64,000 nucleotides of DNA from assembly GCF_011040385.1 (NCBI RefSeq), contig NZ_JAAIKB010000001.1:682001-746000 (forward strand), given 5' to 3'. Under the pieces are notes generated by a model. It was not told the DNA's origin, made no database searches, and saw only the letters and a list, made by a program, of their open reading frames with translations. Each line of letters begins with the position of its first letter. Position 1 is the first letter of the stretch. The translations under genes were made by a program, and so were the position numbers. Source of the DNA: Falsiroseomonas algicola (lineage in GTDB: Bacteria > Pseudomonadota > Alphaproteobacteria > Acetobacterales > Acetobacteraceae). Positions 26,082 through 33,807 of the stretch are shown piece by piece.

Positions 26082-26092
26082 TCCCCCCCGGC
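26060..26092 (-). terminator. Intrinsic terminator, minus strand, inside the DUF2256 3' end
   Basis: On the minus strand GCCGGGGGG pairs with CCCCCCGGC (9 bp, 10-base loop) and is followed directly by TTTTTCC. It would stop leftward transcription from the RTX gene at 26.3 kb. On the plus strand there is no T-run, so it does not end the DUF2256 transcript. Stem and T-tract are seen; use by the RTX transcript is inferred. Confidence 0.65.
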
Positions 26093-26146
26093 CGGGACGC
26101 TAGAGAGCGTTCACCGCGGCGCCACGGCGCCTGACGGTTTGTCTGG

Positions 26147-26222
26147 GTCCCCTTCGTCTAGAGGCCTAGGACACCGCCCTCTCACGGCGGTAACAGGGGT
26201 TCGAATCCCCTAGGGGACGCCA
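26147..26222 (+). tRNA. tRNA-Glu (anticodon CTC)
   Basis: A 76-nt cloverleaf with encoded CCA. Acceptor stem GTCCCCT (26147-26153) pairs with AGGGGAC (26212-26218). The anticodon stem CCGCC/GGCGG encloses loop CTCTCAC, anticodon CTC (decodes GAG). The T arm has AGGGG-TTCGAAT-CCCCT. The rare-isoacceptor type fits a GC-rich genome. Confidence 0.96.
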
Positions 26223-26335
26223 TCCGCCCATGCGGTCCGGCATCACACGCTAAACCTCCGAGTTTCCATGCGAGCGGCCCTCGTGCGTCCGTACGAAACG
26301 GGCGACATGCGCCGCCCGCCCCCGCATCGCAGCGA

Positions 26336-26980
26336 TCAGACCAGCTGGATCCGCTCGATCTCCGAGAAGCGCAGCGTCTCGCCTCCGATGGTGATCGTCC
26401 CCTGGAAGGTGGCCGGATTCCCGGCCGCATCGGTAAAGGTGATCACCGGTCCCTGTGGGGTGCTGGCCACCTGCATCTGCAGGTTCGTGTTGCCCTCCAG
26501 CGTCAGCGCCGACTGAAGCTGGCTCAGCGTCACGTTGTCGAGCTGCAGCGTGTCGTTCCCCGGGCCACCCTGGAACTGGTCGCTGCCATCGCCCGGCGCC
26601 CAGATGAAGCTGTCATTGCCCTCGCCGCCGAAGGCAAGGTCGGCCGCCCCATCGCCGGCGCCGCCATCCAGGCTGTCATGCCCCGCGCCGCCCTGCAGCT
26701 GGTCCTGCCCTGCCCCGCCATTGATGGTATCGTTGCCATCGCCGCCGTACCCGATGTCATTGCCCGCCCCAAGCTGCAGGACGTCGCTGCCACCCTCGCC
26801 AAACACCTGGTCGTTGCCCGCGCCGGACGCGACGGTGTCATGGCCCATGCCGGAGAAGAGTACATCGGCACTGCCCGTCCCGGTGACGTAGTCATTCCCC
26901 GCCCCCGTCTGCTGGAAGGCGCCCCCGGTGGCACCCGACAGTTCGGTATCCGTCAGCGGCTTCGGCCTGGTTGCGGTCAC
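26336..26980 (-). CDS. RTX calcium-binding repeat protein with a double-glycine leader (putative exported cargo)
   Basis: 214 aa. The start is the GTG at 26980, with AAGGAG 8 bases before it. Residues 9-20 read LTDTELSGATGG: Leu at -12, Glu at -8, Leu at -7 and Gly-Gly at -2/-1, the classic C39-peptidase leader, with predicted cleavage after Gly20. Then about a dozen glycine-rich nonapeptides (GAGNDQVFG, GDGNDTING, GAGQDQLQG, GEGNDSFIW, GPGNDTLQL) form a Ca-binding beta-roll to about residue 140. A C-terminal domain of about 75 aa ends in IGGETLRFSEIERIQLV. It lies 248 bp downstream of a three-gene NHLP-type export operon, with its own A/T-rich promoter region. It is the only candidate substrate nearby. 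Biological role (surface layer, adhesin, toxin) unknown. Confidence 0.85.
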   Translation of the reverse strand: MTATRPKPLTDTELSGATGGAFQQTGAGNDYVTGTGSADVLFSGMGHDTVASGAGNDQVFGEGGSDVLQLGAGNDIGYGGDGNDTINGGAGQDQLQGGAGHDSLDGGAGDGAADLAFGGEGNDSFIWAPGDGSDQFQGGPGNDTLQLDNVTLSQLQSALTLEGNTNLQMQVASTPQGPVITFTDAAGNPATFQGTITIGGETLRFSEIERIQLV

Positions 26981-27010
26981 GGACGGCACTCCTTCATCTG
27001 GTGTGCACGA

Positions 27011-27039
27011 AATGTATTTTGTTTTCTCACGACGGGTAA
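27011..27039 (-). promoter_or_regulatory. Candidate promoter of the RTX gene
   Basis: On the minus strand TTACCC (27039-27034) and TACATT (27016-27011) are separated by exactly 17 bases in an unusually A/T-rich island (GAGAAAACAAAATACATTTC) of an otherwise about 70% GC region. Transcription would begin about 25 bases before the GTG start. The -35 match is weak, the -10 fair. Confidence 0.5.
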
Positions 27040-27048
27040 GCGATGGAT

Positions 27049-27080
27049 CGCCTATTCCCGACATAGGCGGCGCCTATTCG
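27049..27080. promoter_or_regulatory. Repeated CGCCTATTC motif upstream of the RTX promoter
   Basis: CGCCTATTC occurs at 27049-27057 and again at 27071-27079, 22 bp apart (two helical turns), with an inverted ATAGGCG between them at 27063-27069. It sits just upstream of the candidate -35. The spacing is what a cooperatively bound activator would need. No regulator is identified. Confidence 0.4.
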
Positions 27081-27204
27081 TGCGTTGTCACATCGATGGG
27101 TTCGACGATTGCCACGCGTGCCGCGCGTGGCCGAGCCAAGGCCTTGCCGATCGCCCCCCGTCCTGCCGGCATCTCCTGGCCGGCCAGCCAATGCCGCCGA
27201 CAGG

Positions 27205-27224
27205 CAGGCCCGATCGCGGGCCTG
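27205..27224 (-). terminator. Stem-loop just after the export operon
   Basis: CAGGCCCG-ATCG-CGGGCCTG, an 8-bp perfect stem, begins 5 bases after the stop of the last transporter gene. It lacks a T-run, so it may be an mRNA-end protector or a factor-dependent terminator separating the transporter operon from the RTX gene. Confidence 0.4.
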
Positions 27225-27228
27225 AATG

Positions 27229-30200
27229 CTACCCCGGCGCCGCCGGCTTCGCCTGGTGGCCCGCCTGCCACTGCGCCTCCGTCGCGAATTGCCGGGCGAA
27301 CAACCCGTTCGGCTTCGCGACAAGCTCCTCGAACCGCCCGCTCTCCGCCACCTTGCCGCCTTCCAGCACCACGATGCGGTCGGCCTGGCGGATGGTGGAC
27401 AGGCGATGCGCGATCACCAGCCGCGTCACCGGCAGCTCCCGCACCGCCTGCATCACCTTGGCCTGGGTGATGTTGTCGAGCGCGCTGGTCGCCTCGTCCA
27501 GCACCAGCAGCGCCGGCTTCTGCACCAGCGCGCGCGCCAGCAGCAGCCGCTGCGCCTGGCCGCCGGAGAGCACGCGCGCCGCATCCGTCAGCATGGTCTC
27601 GAGCCTCATCGGCATGGCACGGACCTCGTCGGCCAGCGCGGTGCGCTCCAGCGCGTTCCAGATGGCGGCGTCATCCGCCGATGTGCCGCCGCGCACCGCA
27701 TCCCGCAGGCTGCCCGCCGGCACGCGGCCGGATTGCAGCACCGCCGCCACCTGCCGCCGCACCGCCCCCGCATCCAGCCCGCGCAGGTCGTGGCCATCCA
27801 GGTAGATCGCGCCCGCCTGCGCCTCCTCCAGCCCCAGCAGCAGCCGCACCAGGCTAGACTTGCCCACGCCCGATCGCCCCGTCAGCGCGATGAACTCGCC
27901 CGCCCGCACCTCCAGGTTCAGCCCCTGGAACACCCAGGGGTCCGAAGGCCCGTAGCGGAAGGCGATGTTGGTCAGCGTCAGCGCGCCCGTGAGCCGCCCG
28001 GGATCGACGCCGCCGGCGGAGGCCTCGGGCAGCGTCTCCAGCAGCGGGCGGACGAAGGTGCGCGTCGGCAGGATCATCCACAGCGCGAAGAGCGTCTTGG
28101 CCAGCTGCGTCCCCGCCCCCGCCATCAGCCCATAGGCCGAGAGGAAGGTCATGACGGAAGCGAGCGAGGGCGGCGCGCGCCCCGGCTCCACCCGCAGCAG
28201 CATGGCGATGACGAAGAAGGCGCCGGCCGTCGCCAGGATGGTGTAGCCCGCGACGAAGCCGTCATAGGCGTTGCTGATGCGCCGCGCCGCGACCAGGCGG
28301 CGCCGCATGCCGGCGAAGCGCTCCGCCCAGATCGCCTCCGCCCGCGCCTCCGCCCCCGCCAATCGCAGCTTCACGATGCCGGAGACGATCTGCAGCACCA
28401 TGGCATCCGCCAGGCCCGTCAGCGCCTCCCCGGTCGCATAGGCGCGGCCCTGCAGCCAGCCTGCGAGGTTGGCGGCCGCAAGTTGCACCGCCAGGAAGCC
28501 GAGTCCGACGGCCGCGGCCAGCGGCTGCGACAGCAGCATCAGCACGGCGGAGGACAGGATCACGGCGACGGAGGAGGCGATGCCGAAGCCGATCGCCCGG
28601 ATCTGCGCACCGAGCGTCGCCGCCGCCCCGGCCCGCGACGCCGTCTCCCCCACCGTCTGGCGCTTCAGCACCGACAGCGGCTGGCGAATCACCCGGTCCC
28701 AGATCGCGGCATGCAGCGCGGGGCCGGCGCGGGCCTCGATCCGCTGCCGCGCCACCTCCCCGGCCATGCCGATCACCCAGGTGACGGTCGCCACCACCGC
28801 CAGCGCCAGGCCCAACTGGACCAGTTCCGGCACATGCCCGCCCGGGATCAGCAGGGTGAAGGCGACGCCCGTCGCCATCGGCAGCGCCTGGCCCAGTGCC
28901 GCGGCGATCAACATGGTGGCGACCAGCGCCGCCGCATCGCCCCCGGCACCCTTCATGCCGACCGAGAGCAGGTCCATCAGCGCCAGCTTCTTCACCGGCA
29001 GCGTCAGCAGCGGCGCCCAGGCATCCGCCTGCAACCCGGCCGCCGTCGTCGCATCCAGCCGCACGCCGGAGGGCCGCTCCGGCGTGCAGATCCGCCAGCC
29101 GCCCCGCGCCGGCAGCAGCCCGACGACGGCACCATCCGCGCGACGCCCGAACAGCACGCCGTGATCCGCCTTCCACCAGCCCGGCTCCAGCTTCACCGGG
29201 CGCAGCCGGAGCGAGGAGGCCCGCGCCAGCTCCTCCAGCGTGGAGGCCGCATCGACGTCGAGCGCCCGCCGCCGCGCCGGCCGCCGCACCGCCACGCCGA
29301 GATGCCGCGCCACCGCGCGGAAGACGGGCATGAGGGGATCGACCTCCGACCCCGTCGCCTCCGACGGCGCATTGCCCAGCACCTGGCCGAAGGAGGCCTC
29401 GATGACATGCGCGGCCTCGGCCTCCCGCGCCGCGGCCAGGCGGCGGCGGTTCAGCTCATCCGCCGCATCCAGCGCCAGCACGGAAGGCAGCGCTTCCAGC
29501 AGGGCCGCGTTGAAGCCGGCCAGGCCTGCCGGCCAGTCGCTGGACCGCGCGACCTCCGCCGTGGGCACCGGACGGCAGACGCCGGCGCCGAGGCTCGTCA
29601 GCCAGGCGCCCGGCGGCAGCGGCACCAGCCCCTGGACCCGTTCCAGCCCCAGCAGCAGCCAATCGCCCGCATTGATGCGCAGCCAGACGGGGCTCTCCCC
29701 CGCCATCACCACCTCGCCCGCCGCCAGCCGGATGCGCGGCCCCTTCGGCAGAGCGATGGCATCCGCCCGCGGCCGAGGCTCCAGCCCCCGCGCCACGCCG
29801 CCCGCCAGCGCGCCGGTCCAGGCATCGATGGCGGCCGCCGGCAGCGAAGCCCGCTCCTCCGCCGAGAGCGGCCGCAACCGCGTGCCGGCACCGCCGATCG
29901 CGATGGCGGAGATACCCGTCAGGTCCTCGCCCAGCCCGCAGACCAGGCCGCCCGTGCCGATGCTGCCGAGGAAGCGCCGCGCGCCCTCCTTGGCCGGCGG
30001 CGCGGCCGGGCGCTTGGCGAAGAGCGTCACGCTCCCCGCCTCCACGATCCATCGCGCCTCCGCGTCGTCCAGCCGCAGCGGCGCATGCGCCGGCAGCGGG
30101 AAGGAGGGCGGCGTGGTCGGCGGCGGCGCCAGCGTCGTGCCGCGATCGGGCGGCGCCAATGGCGTGCCGTCCTTCGGCGGTGCCAATGGCGAGCCGCCCT

Positions 30201-30267
30201 TCGGCGGTGCCGATGGCGAGCCGTCCTTCGGCGGCGGGGCGGGCTGCTGGTCCATGCCGTCAGCCAT
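27229..30267 (-). CDS. NHLM/NHLP-type export ABC transporter without peptidase domain
   Basis: About 1012 aa. Residues up to about 55 are a Pro-rich tail built from 9-residue repeats of the APPKDGSPL type. Residues about 60-400 are a large cytoplasmic domain unlike C39 (for example LFAKRPAAPPAKEGARRFLG, DWLLLGLERVQGLVPLPPGA), as in NHLM ABC2 proteins. Then come six helices from about residue 420, and an ATPase domain with GRSGVGKSS, LSGGQAQRLLLARALV and LLVLDEATSALD. No Cys-His peptidase motif is present. NHLM ABC2 is thought to pair with the C39-bearing ABC1. ATG at 30267 overlaps the ABC1 stop by 8 bases; ATG at 30255 is an alternative. The last gene of the export operon. Confidence 0.85.
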   Translation of the reverse strand: MADGMDQQPAPPPKDGSPSAPPKGGSPLAPPKDGTPLAPPDRGTTLAPPPTTPPSFPLPAHAPLRLDDAEARWIVEAGSVTLFAKRPAAPPAKEGARRFLGSIGTGGLVCGLGEDLTGISAIAIGGAGTRLRPLSAEERASLPAAAIDAWTGALAGGVARGLEPRPRADAIALPKGPRIRLAAGEVVMAGESPVWLRINAGDWLLLGLERVQGLVPLPPGAWLTSLGAGVCRPVPTAEVARSSDWPAGLAGFNAALLEALPSVLALDAADELNRRRLAAAREAEAAHVIEASFGQVLGNAPSEATGSEVDPLMPVFRAVARHLGVAVRRPARRRALDVDAASTLEELARASSLRLRPVKLEPGWWKADHGVLFGRRADGAVVGLLPARGGWRICTPERPSGVRLDATTAAGLQADAWAPLLTLPVKKLALMDLLSVGMKGAGGDAAALVATMLIAAALGQALPMATGVAFTLLIPGGHVPELVQLGLALAVVATVTWVIGMAGEVARQRIEARAGPALHAAIWDRVIRQPLSVLKRQTVGETASRAGAAATLGAQIRAIGFGIASSVAVILSSAVLMLLSQPLAAAVGLGFLAVQLAAANLAGWLQGRAYATGEALTGLADAMVLQIVSGIVKLRLAGAEARAEAIWAERFAGMRRRLVAARRISNAYDGFVAGYTILATAGAFFVIAMLLRVEPGRAPPSLASVMTFLSAYGLMAGAGTQLAKTLFALWMILPTRTFVRPLLETLPEASAGGVDPGRLTGALTLTNIAFRYGPSDPWVFQGLNLEVRAGEFIALTGRSGVGKSSLVRLLLGLEEAQAGAIYLDGHDLRGLDAGAVRRQVAAVLQSGRVPAGSLRDAVRGGTSADDAAIWNALERTALADEVRAMPMRLETMLTDAARVLSGGQAQRLLLARALVQKPALLVLDEATSALDNITQAKVMQAVRELPVTRLVIAHRLSTIRQADRIVVLEGGKVAESGRFEELVAKPNGLFARQFATEAQWQAGHQAKPAAPG
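30121..30228. repeat. Four tandem 27-bp repeats in the transporter N-terminus
   Basis: Units at 30121-30147, 30148-30174, 30175-30201 and 30202-30228 share the pattern GGCGGYGCCRATGGCGWGCC. They encode nine-residue units like APPKDGSPL and lie in frame, making a flexible Pro-rich linker whose length could vary between strains by slippage or recombination. Confidence 0.75.
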
Positions 30268-32431
30268 TCGCCAGCATGGCGCGGAAGGGGCCGTCCTGCG
30301 CCGCCAGCGCATCGGCATGGCCGCGCTGCACGATGCGCCCGCCCGCCATCACGATCACCTCGTCGCAGTCCCGCACCAGCGCCAGCCGGTGCGCGATGAT
30401 CACCATGGTGCAGCCGCGCTGCCGGAGGTTCGCCATCACCGCCGCCTCCGCCCGGTTGTCGAGCGCGGCCGTCGCCTCGTCCAGCACCAGGATGGCGGGA
30501 TCGGTCGCGATGGCGCGGGCGAGTTCGAGGCGCGCGCGCTGCCCGCCCGACCAGTTCCGCCCCTCCTCCGCCACCGGCGCGGCATAGCCGCCGCGGCGGG
30601 CCAGGATGTCCTCATGGATCGCGGCATCCTGCGCGCTGCGCACGAGCCTCTCCTCGGCCAGCGTCGAATCCCACAGCGCGATGTTGTCGCGCACCGTGCC
30701 GTCGAACAGGAAGCCCGCCTGGTCCACCACCGAGACGTCGCGCCGCAGCGTCTCCCGCGGGATGTCGGCGATGGGATGGCCGTCGATCAGCACCTCCCCC
30801 GACCAGGGCCGGTAGAGCCCCGCGATCAGCAGCGCCAGCGTGGACTTGCCCGACCCCGACCCGCCGACGATGCCGAGCCGCCGCCCCGGCTCGATGGTCA
30901 GCGAGACCCGGTCCAGCAGCGGCGGCGCCAGCCGGCTATGCCCGAAGGTGACGTCGCGCAGCTCCACATGGCCGGTCAGCCCGGCGACGCGCGCCGGCGC
31001 CGCTGCCTCGAACTCCGCCGCGCGCGGATGCCGCAGCGTGTCCTCCAGCAGGTCGAAATTCGCCTTCGCATCCTGCATCTGCGCGCCGACGCCGACGAGC
31101 TGCGCGACCGGCGCCATGAACCCCATGGCCAGCGCCTGGAAGGCAACGAGCTGCCCGACCGTCATCGTCCCCGCCATGATGCGCTGCCCGCCCAGCACCA
31201 GCACTGCGGCGGCGGCCAGGATGGCGACGAAGCCCGGCATGCCCTGGATCAGCGCCATGCGGAGCGCGAGGCGCTGCTGCACATTGGCCGCCCCCGCCCG
31301 CGCGCCGGCGACCTGTGCCAGCAGCTGGTCCTCCGCCCCCGCGGCGCGATAATCCTCGATCATGCGCAGCCCGCTGCGCGCCAGCCCATCGCCCCGCATC
31401 ATCCGCGCCAGCAGCCGCTGGTTGTCGTCGCTCATGGACTGGCTGAGCGCCATGAGCGCCGCCAGATTCGCCACCGCCGCGCCCACCACCACCGCCGCCA
31501 GCGCCGGCGCATAGGCCAGCATCGCCGCCGCATAGGCCGCCGCGGTCACCAACCCCAACACGCCCCGCCCCGCATCGCCGGAGACGAGGCGCGCCACGCG
31601 GTCGTTCAGCAGCACGCGCCCCGCGATCTCCCCCTGGTGCCGCTGCGCGAAGAAGGAGACGGGCAGCTCCGTCAGCCGCTTCAGGAAGGCCGCGCTGCCG
31701 CCGAGCGAGAGCCGCGTCTCCAGCCGCAGCAGCACGGTCAGCTGCAGCCAGGTCAGGAACCCCATCACGACGGCGGTGCCCGCCATGCCCCAGAGCAGCG
31801 GCGGCAGCCAGGAATCGAAGCGGTCCACCAGCACGTCGTCGACGAAGATCTGGGAGAAGGCCGGCACCAGCAGCGCGGGGATGATCAGCAGCAGGCTGAG
31901 CCCGAGCAGGAAGCCGAAGGCCGCGCCATTGCCGCGGATGCGGCGCGCCAGGCCGCGCATCGCCCGCGGCTGTTCGCCGCCGCGCTGGAAGCCCTCCCCC
32001 GGCCGCAGCACCAGCACCACGCCGGTCAGGTTGCGATCCAGTTCCTCCGCCGAGACGCGGCGCGGGCCGGTGGCGGGGTCATTGATCCAGGCGCCGCCGC
32101 CGACCGCGCGCTCGATCACCACGAAGTGGTTCATGCCCCAATGCGCGATCAGCGGCATCGCCATGCCCGGCAGGTTGGCGGGCTCGATGCGATAGGCCTC
32201 CACCACCAGGCCGTAGCCCTTGGCCGCGGCCGCAATGGCGCTGGCGCGGCTGCCGTCGCGGGAGACGCCGCAGGCCACGCGCAGCTCCTCCAGCGTCACC
32301 CAGCGGCGATGATGGCCGAGGATGATGCCGAGCGCCGCGGCGCCGCATTCCGCGGCCTCCGCCTGCAACAGCGTCGGCGTGCGCGGCCGCCTGCCGCCCC
32401 AAAGGGTGAAGGGGATCGCGAAGGGGTTCAA
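30260..32431 (-). CDS. NHLP-type C39-peptidase ABC exporter (peptidase/permease/ATPase)
   Basis: 723 aa. The N-terminal C39 domain is intact: LLQAEAAECGAAAL with Gln23 and nucleophile Cys29, NHFVVIE with His102, and WINDPATGPR with Asp118. Six membrane helices span about residues 165-450. The ATPase has GGSGSGKST, WSGGQRARLELARAIA and LVLDEATAALD. It should cut double-glycine leaders and export the mature chain. The frame can begin only at a TTG (32431), which overlaps the adaptor stop as TTGA; no other usable start exists before residue 90. The architecture matches the NHLP bacteriocin exporter ABC1 class. Candidate substrate: the RTX protein at 26.3-27.0 kb. Confidence 0.9.
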   Translation of the reverse strand: MNPFAIPFTLWGGRRPRTPTLLQAEAAECGAAALGIILGHHRRWVTLEELRVACGVSRDGSRASAIAAAAKGYGLVVEAYRIEPANLPGMAMPLIAHWGMNHFVVIERAVGGGAWINDPATGPRRVSAEELDRNLTGVVLVLRPGEGFQRGGEQPRAMRGLARRIRGNGAAFGFLLGLSLLLIIPALLVPAFSQIFVDDVLVDRFDSWLPPLLWGMAGTAVVMGFLTWLQLTVLLRLETRLSLGGSAAFLKRLTELPVSFFAQRHQGEIAGRVLLNDRVARLVSGDAGRGVLGLVTAAAYAAAMLAYAPALAAVVVGAAVANLAALMALSQSMSDDNQRLLARMMRGDGLARSGLRMIEDYRAAGAEDQLLAQVAGARAGAANVQQRLALRMALIQGMPGFVAILAAAAVLVLGGQRIMAGTMTVGQLVAFQALAMGFMAPVAQLVGVGAQMQDAKANFDLLEDTLRHPRAAEFEAAAPARVAGLTGHVELRDVTFGHSRLAPPLLDRVSLTIEPGRRLGIVGGSGSGKSTLALLIAGLYRPWSGEVLIDGHPIADIPRETLRRDVSVVDQAGFLFDGTVRDNIALWDSTLAEERLVRSAQDAAIHEDILARRGGYAAPVAEEGRNWSGGQRARLELARAIATDPAILVLDEATAALDNRAEAAVMANLRQRGCTMVIIAHRLALVRDCDEVIVMAGGRIVQRGHADALAAQDGPFRAMLANG

Positions 32432-33717
32432 GCGCCCTCGGGCCCGACGATGCGGGTGAAGAGGCTGCGCAGCGCCGGGAAGGCGAGGCCCAGCAGGCGC
32501 ACGGAGCGCACCGTCACCTCCGCCTCCGCCAGCGTGCCGGATTCGATCGCGAAGGCCGGCCCGCGGCCATTTGACCAGCGCAGCCCGCTCGGCGTCGCGG
32601 GATCAGGCTCCAGCGCCACCTCCACCTCGAAGGGCGCGCCCAGTTCCATGGTGAAGTTCCGCACCAGCTGGTCGTTCTGCAGCGTCCGCAGCAGGCCGGC
32701 AGAGGAGGCCGGGATGTGGGAGACGCGCGTGACGCGCCCATGCACGAAGCCATCCTCCTCCCGCTGCGTGGAGGAGGGTGAGATCTGCACCGCGAGCCCC
32801 GGCGCCAGCCGCTTGCCGTCCTGCGCCGTCACGTAGATCACCGCGACGGGCGCTTCCTTCCCGCGCTCGGGATCACGCTCGATGGTCAGCAGCGGCGTGC
32901 CGCGCGTGACCACCTGACCCGCATTCGCCTTCTGCTCCACCACGCGGCCGGCATAGGGGGACAGCACCTCGCCCAACCGGGACAGACGCGCGCGCAGCGC
33001 TTCCACCTGCCGCGCCGTCTCATCGACGCGGCGCTCCGCCTCCAGCGTCTCGCGTTCCTGCTGCGTGCGCTTCAGCGCCTGGTCAAGCGAGAGCTGCTCC
33101 CGCTCGTTCCGCGCCGCCGCGATCTGCTCCCGCACCTGGAAGACCTCGACCCGCGCATAGAGCGAGCGGTCGCGGTTGATCAGGTTCTGCTGCACCAGGC
33201 CCCGCAGCACCTCCTCCCGCTGGTTCATCATGCCGAGCCGTTCGTCGAGCATGCGGAGGTTGCCCGCCAGCGCCGCGTCGCGGACGGTGCGGAAGGCATC
33301 CGCCGCCGCGGCCTCCCGCTGGTGGAACTCCGCGAGCTCCCGGCGGTGCCGCGCCGCATCCGCCGCCTGGCCCTCCGCCAGCGCCAGCTGCAGCCGGACC
33401 TCGGACTGGTCCACCACGGCGATGGGCTGGCCGGCGCGCACCCTTTCCCCGGGCCTGGCCAGCAGCTGGTCGATGCGGCCATCGGTATCCGCGACGACAT
33501 CGGCGATGCCGCCGGAGGGCAGCAGGATGCCCCGCCCCGTGACCTTGATCGGCACATGGACGAAGGCGGACCAGACGATCGCCGTGACGGCCATCGCCGC
33601 CAGGATGATGCCCGCGACCCAGGTCCAGGCCGGCAGGACGCGCAGCGGTTCGTCGTAGCGATCGGGGGAGGCAGCGTCGGCGACAGCCTGGGCGCGAAAA
33701 AGCGACGGCTGAGACAT
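32428..33717 (-). CDS. NHLP-type HlyD-like secretion adaptor
   Basis: 429 aa. One N-terminal membrane helix (TWVAGIILAAMAVTAIVWSA) is followed by a barrel-sandwich half motif (VKVTGRGILLPSGGIADVVA with GRIDQLLARPGERVRAGQ, in pieces), a long coiled-coil (about residues 120-250; EQLSLDQALKRTQQERETLE), then a second lipoyl half (SPYAGRVVEQKANAGQVVTRG). It is shorter than typical HlyD and matches the NHLP secretion-protein class. It links the inner-membrane ABC pair to an outer-membrane channel, which is not encoded here. First gene of the operon, 90 bp from the MFS gene. Confidence 0.87.
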   Translation of the reverse strand: MSQPSLFRAQAVADAASPDRYDEPLRVLPAWTWVAGIILAAMAVTAIVWSAFVHVPIKVTGRGILLPSGGIADVVADTDGRIDQLLARPGERVRAGQPIAVVDQSEVRLQLALAEGQAADAARHRRELAEFHQREAAAADAFRTVRDAALAGNLRMLDERLGMMNQREEVLRGLVQQNLINRDRSLYARVEVFQVREQIAAARNEREQLSLDQALKRTQQERETLEAERRVDETARQVEALRARLSRLGEVLSPYAGRVVEQKANAGQVVTRGTPLLTIERDPERGKEAPVAVIYVTAQDGKRLAPGLAVQISPSSTQREEDGFVHGRVTRVSHIPASSAGLLRTLQNDQLVRNFTMELGAPFEVEVALEPDPATPSGLRWSNGRGPAFAIESGTLAEAEVTVRSVRLLGLAFPALRSLFTRIVGPEGA

Positions 33718-33807
33718 TCCGGCTTCCGACCCTACACTAGGACGATGATTTGAAACGCCTTCGGAGGATATCCCAGCCCCGTCGCAAACGAAACAGCCGC
33801 GCGCCTG

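Noticed and set aside
26182-26430. Minus-strand frame ending in ASPRGFEPLLPP
   Set aside because: This is the well-known spurious translation of the complement of a tRNA gene.
26336-26980. Standard type I secretion of the RTX protein by an HlyB-like system with a C-terminal signal
   Set aside because: The adjacent ABC protein has an intact catalytic C39 triad rather than the degenerate HlyB-type domain, and the RTX protein has a GG leader. The C-terminal route cannot be fully excluded.
27226-30399. An open frame of over 1,050 codons on the plus strand, opposite the NHLM transporter
   Set aside because: It is Arg/Gln/His-rich shadow translation of a GC-rich gene with no domain and no start signal. 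The minus-strand frame has a full ABC transporter.
29240-32836. An open frame of about 1,200 codons on the plus strand across the two exporters
   Set aside because: Antisense to intact, motif-bearing genes; low-complexity Arg/Ala/Gln content.
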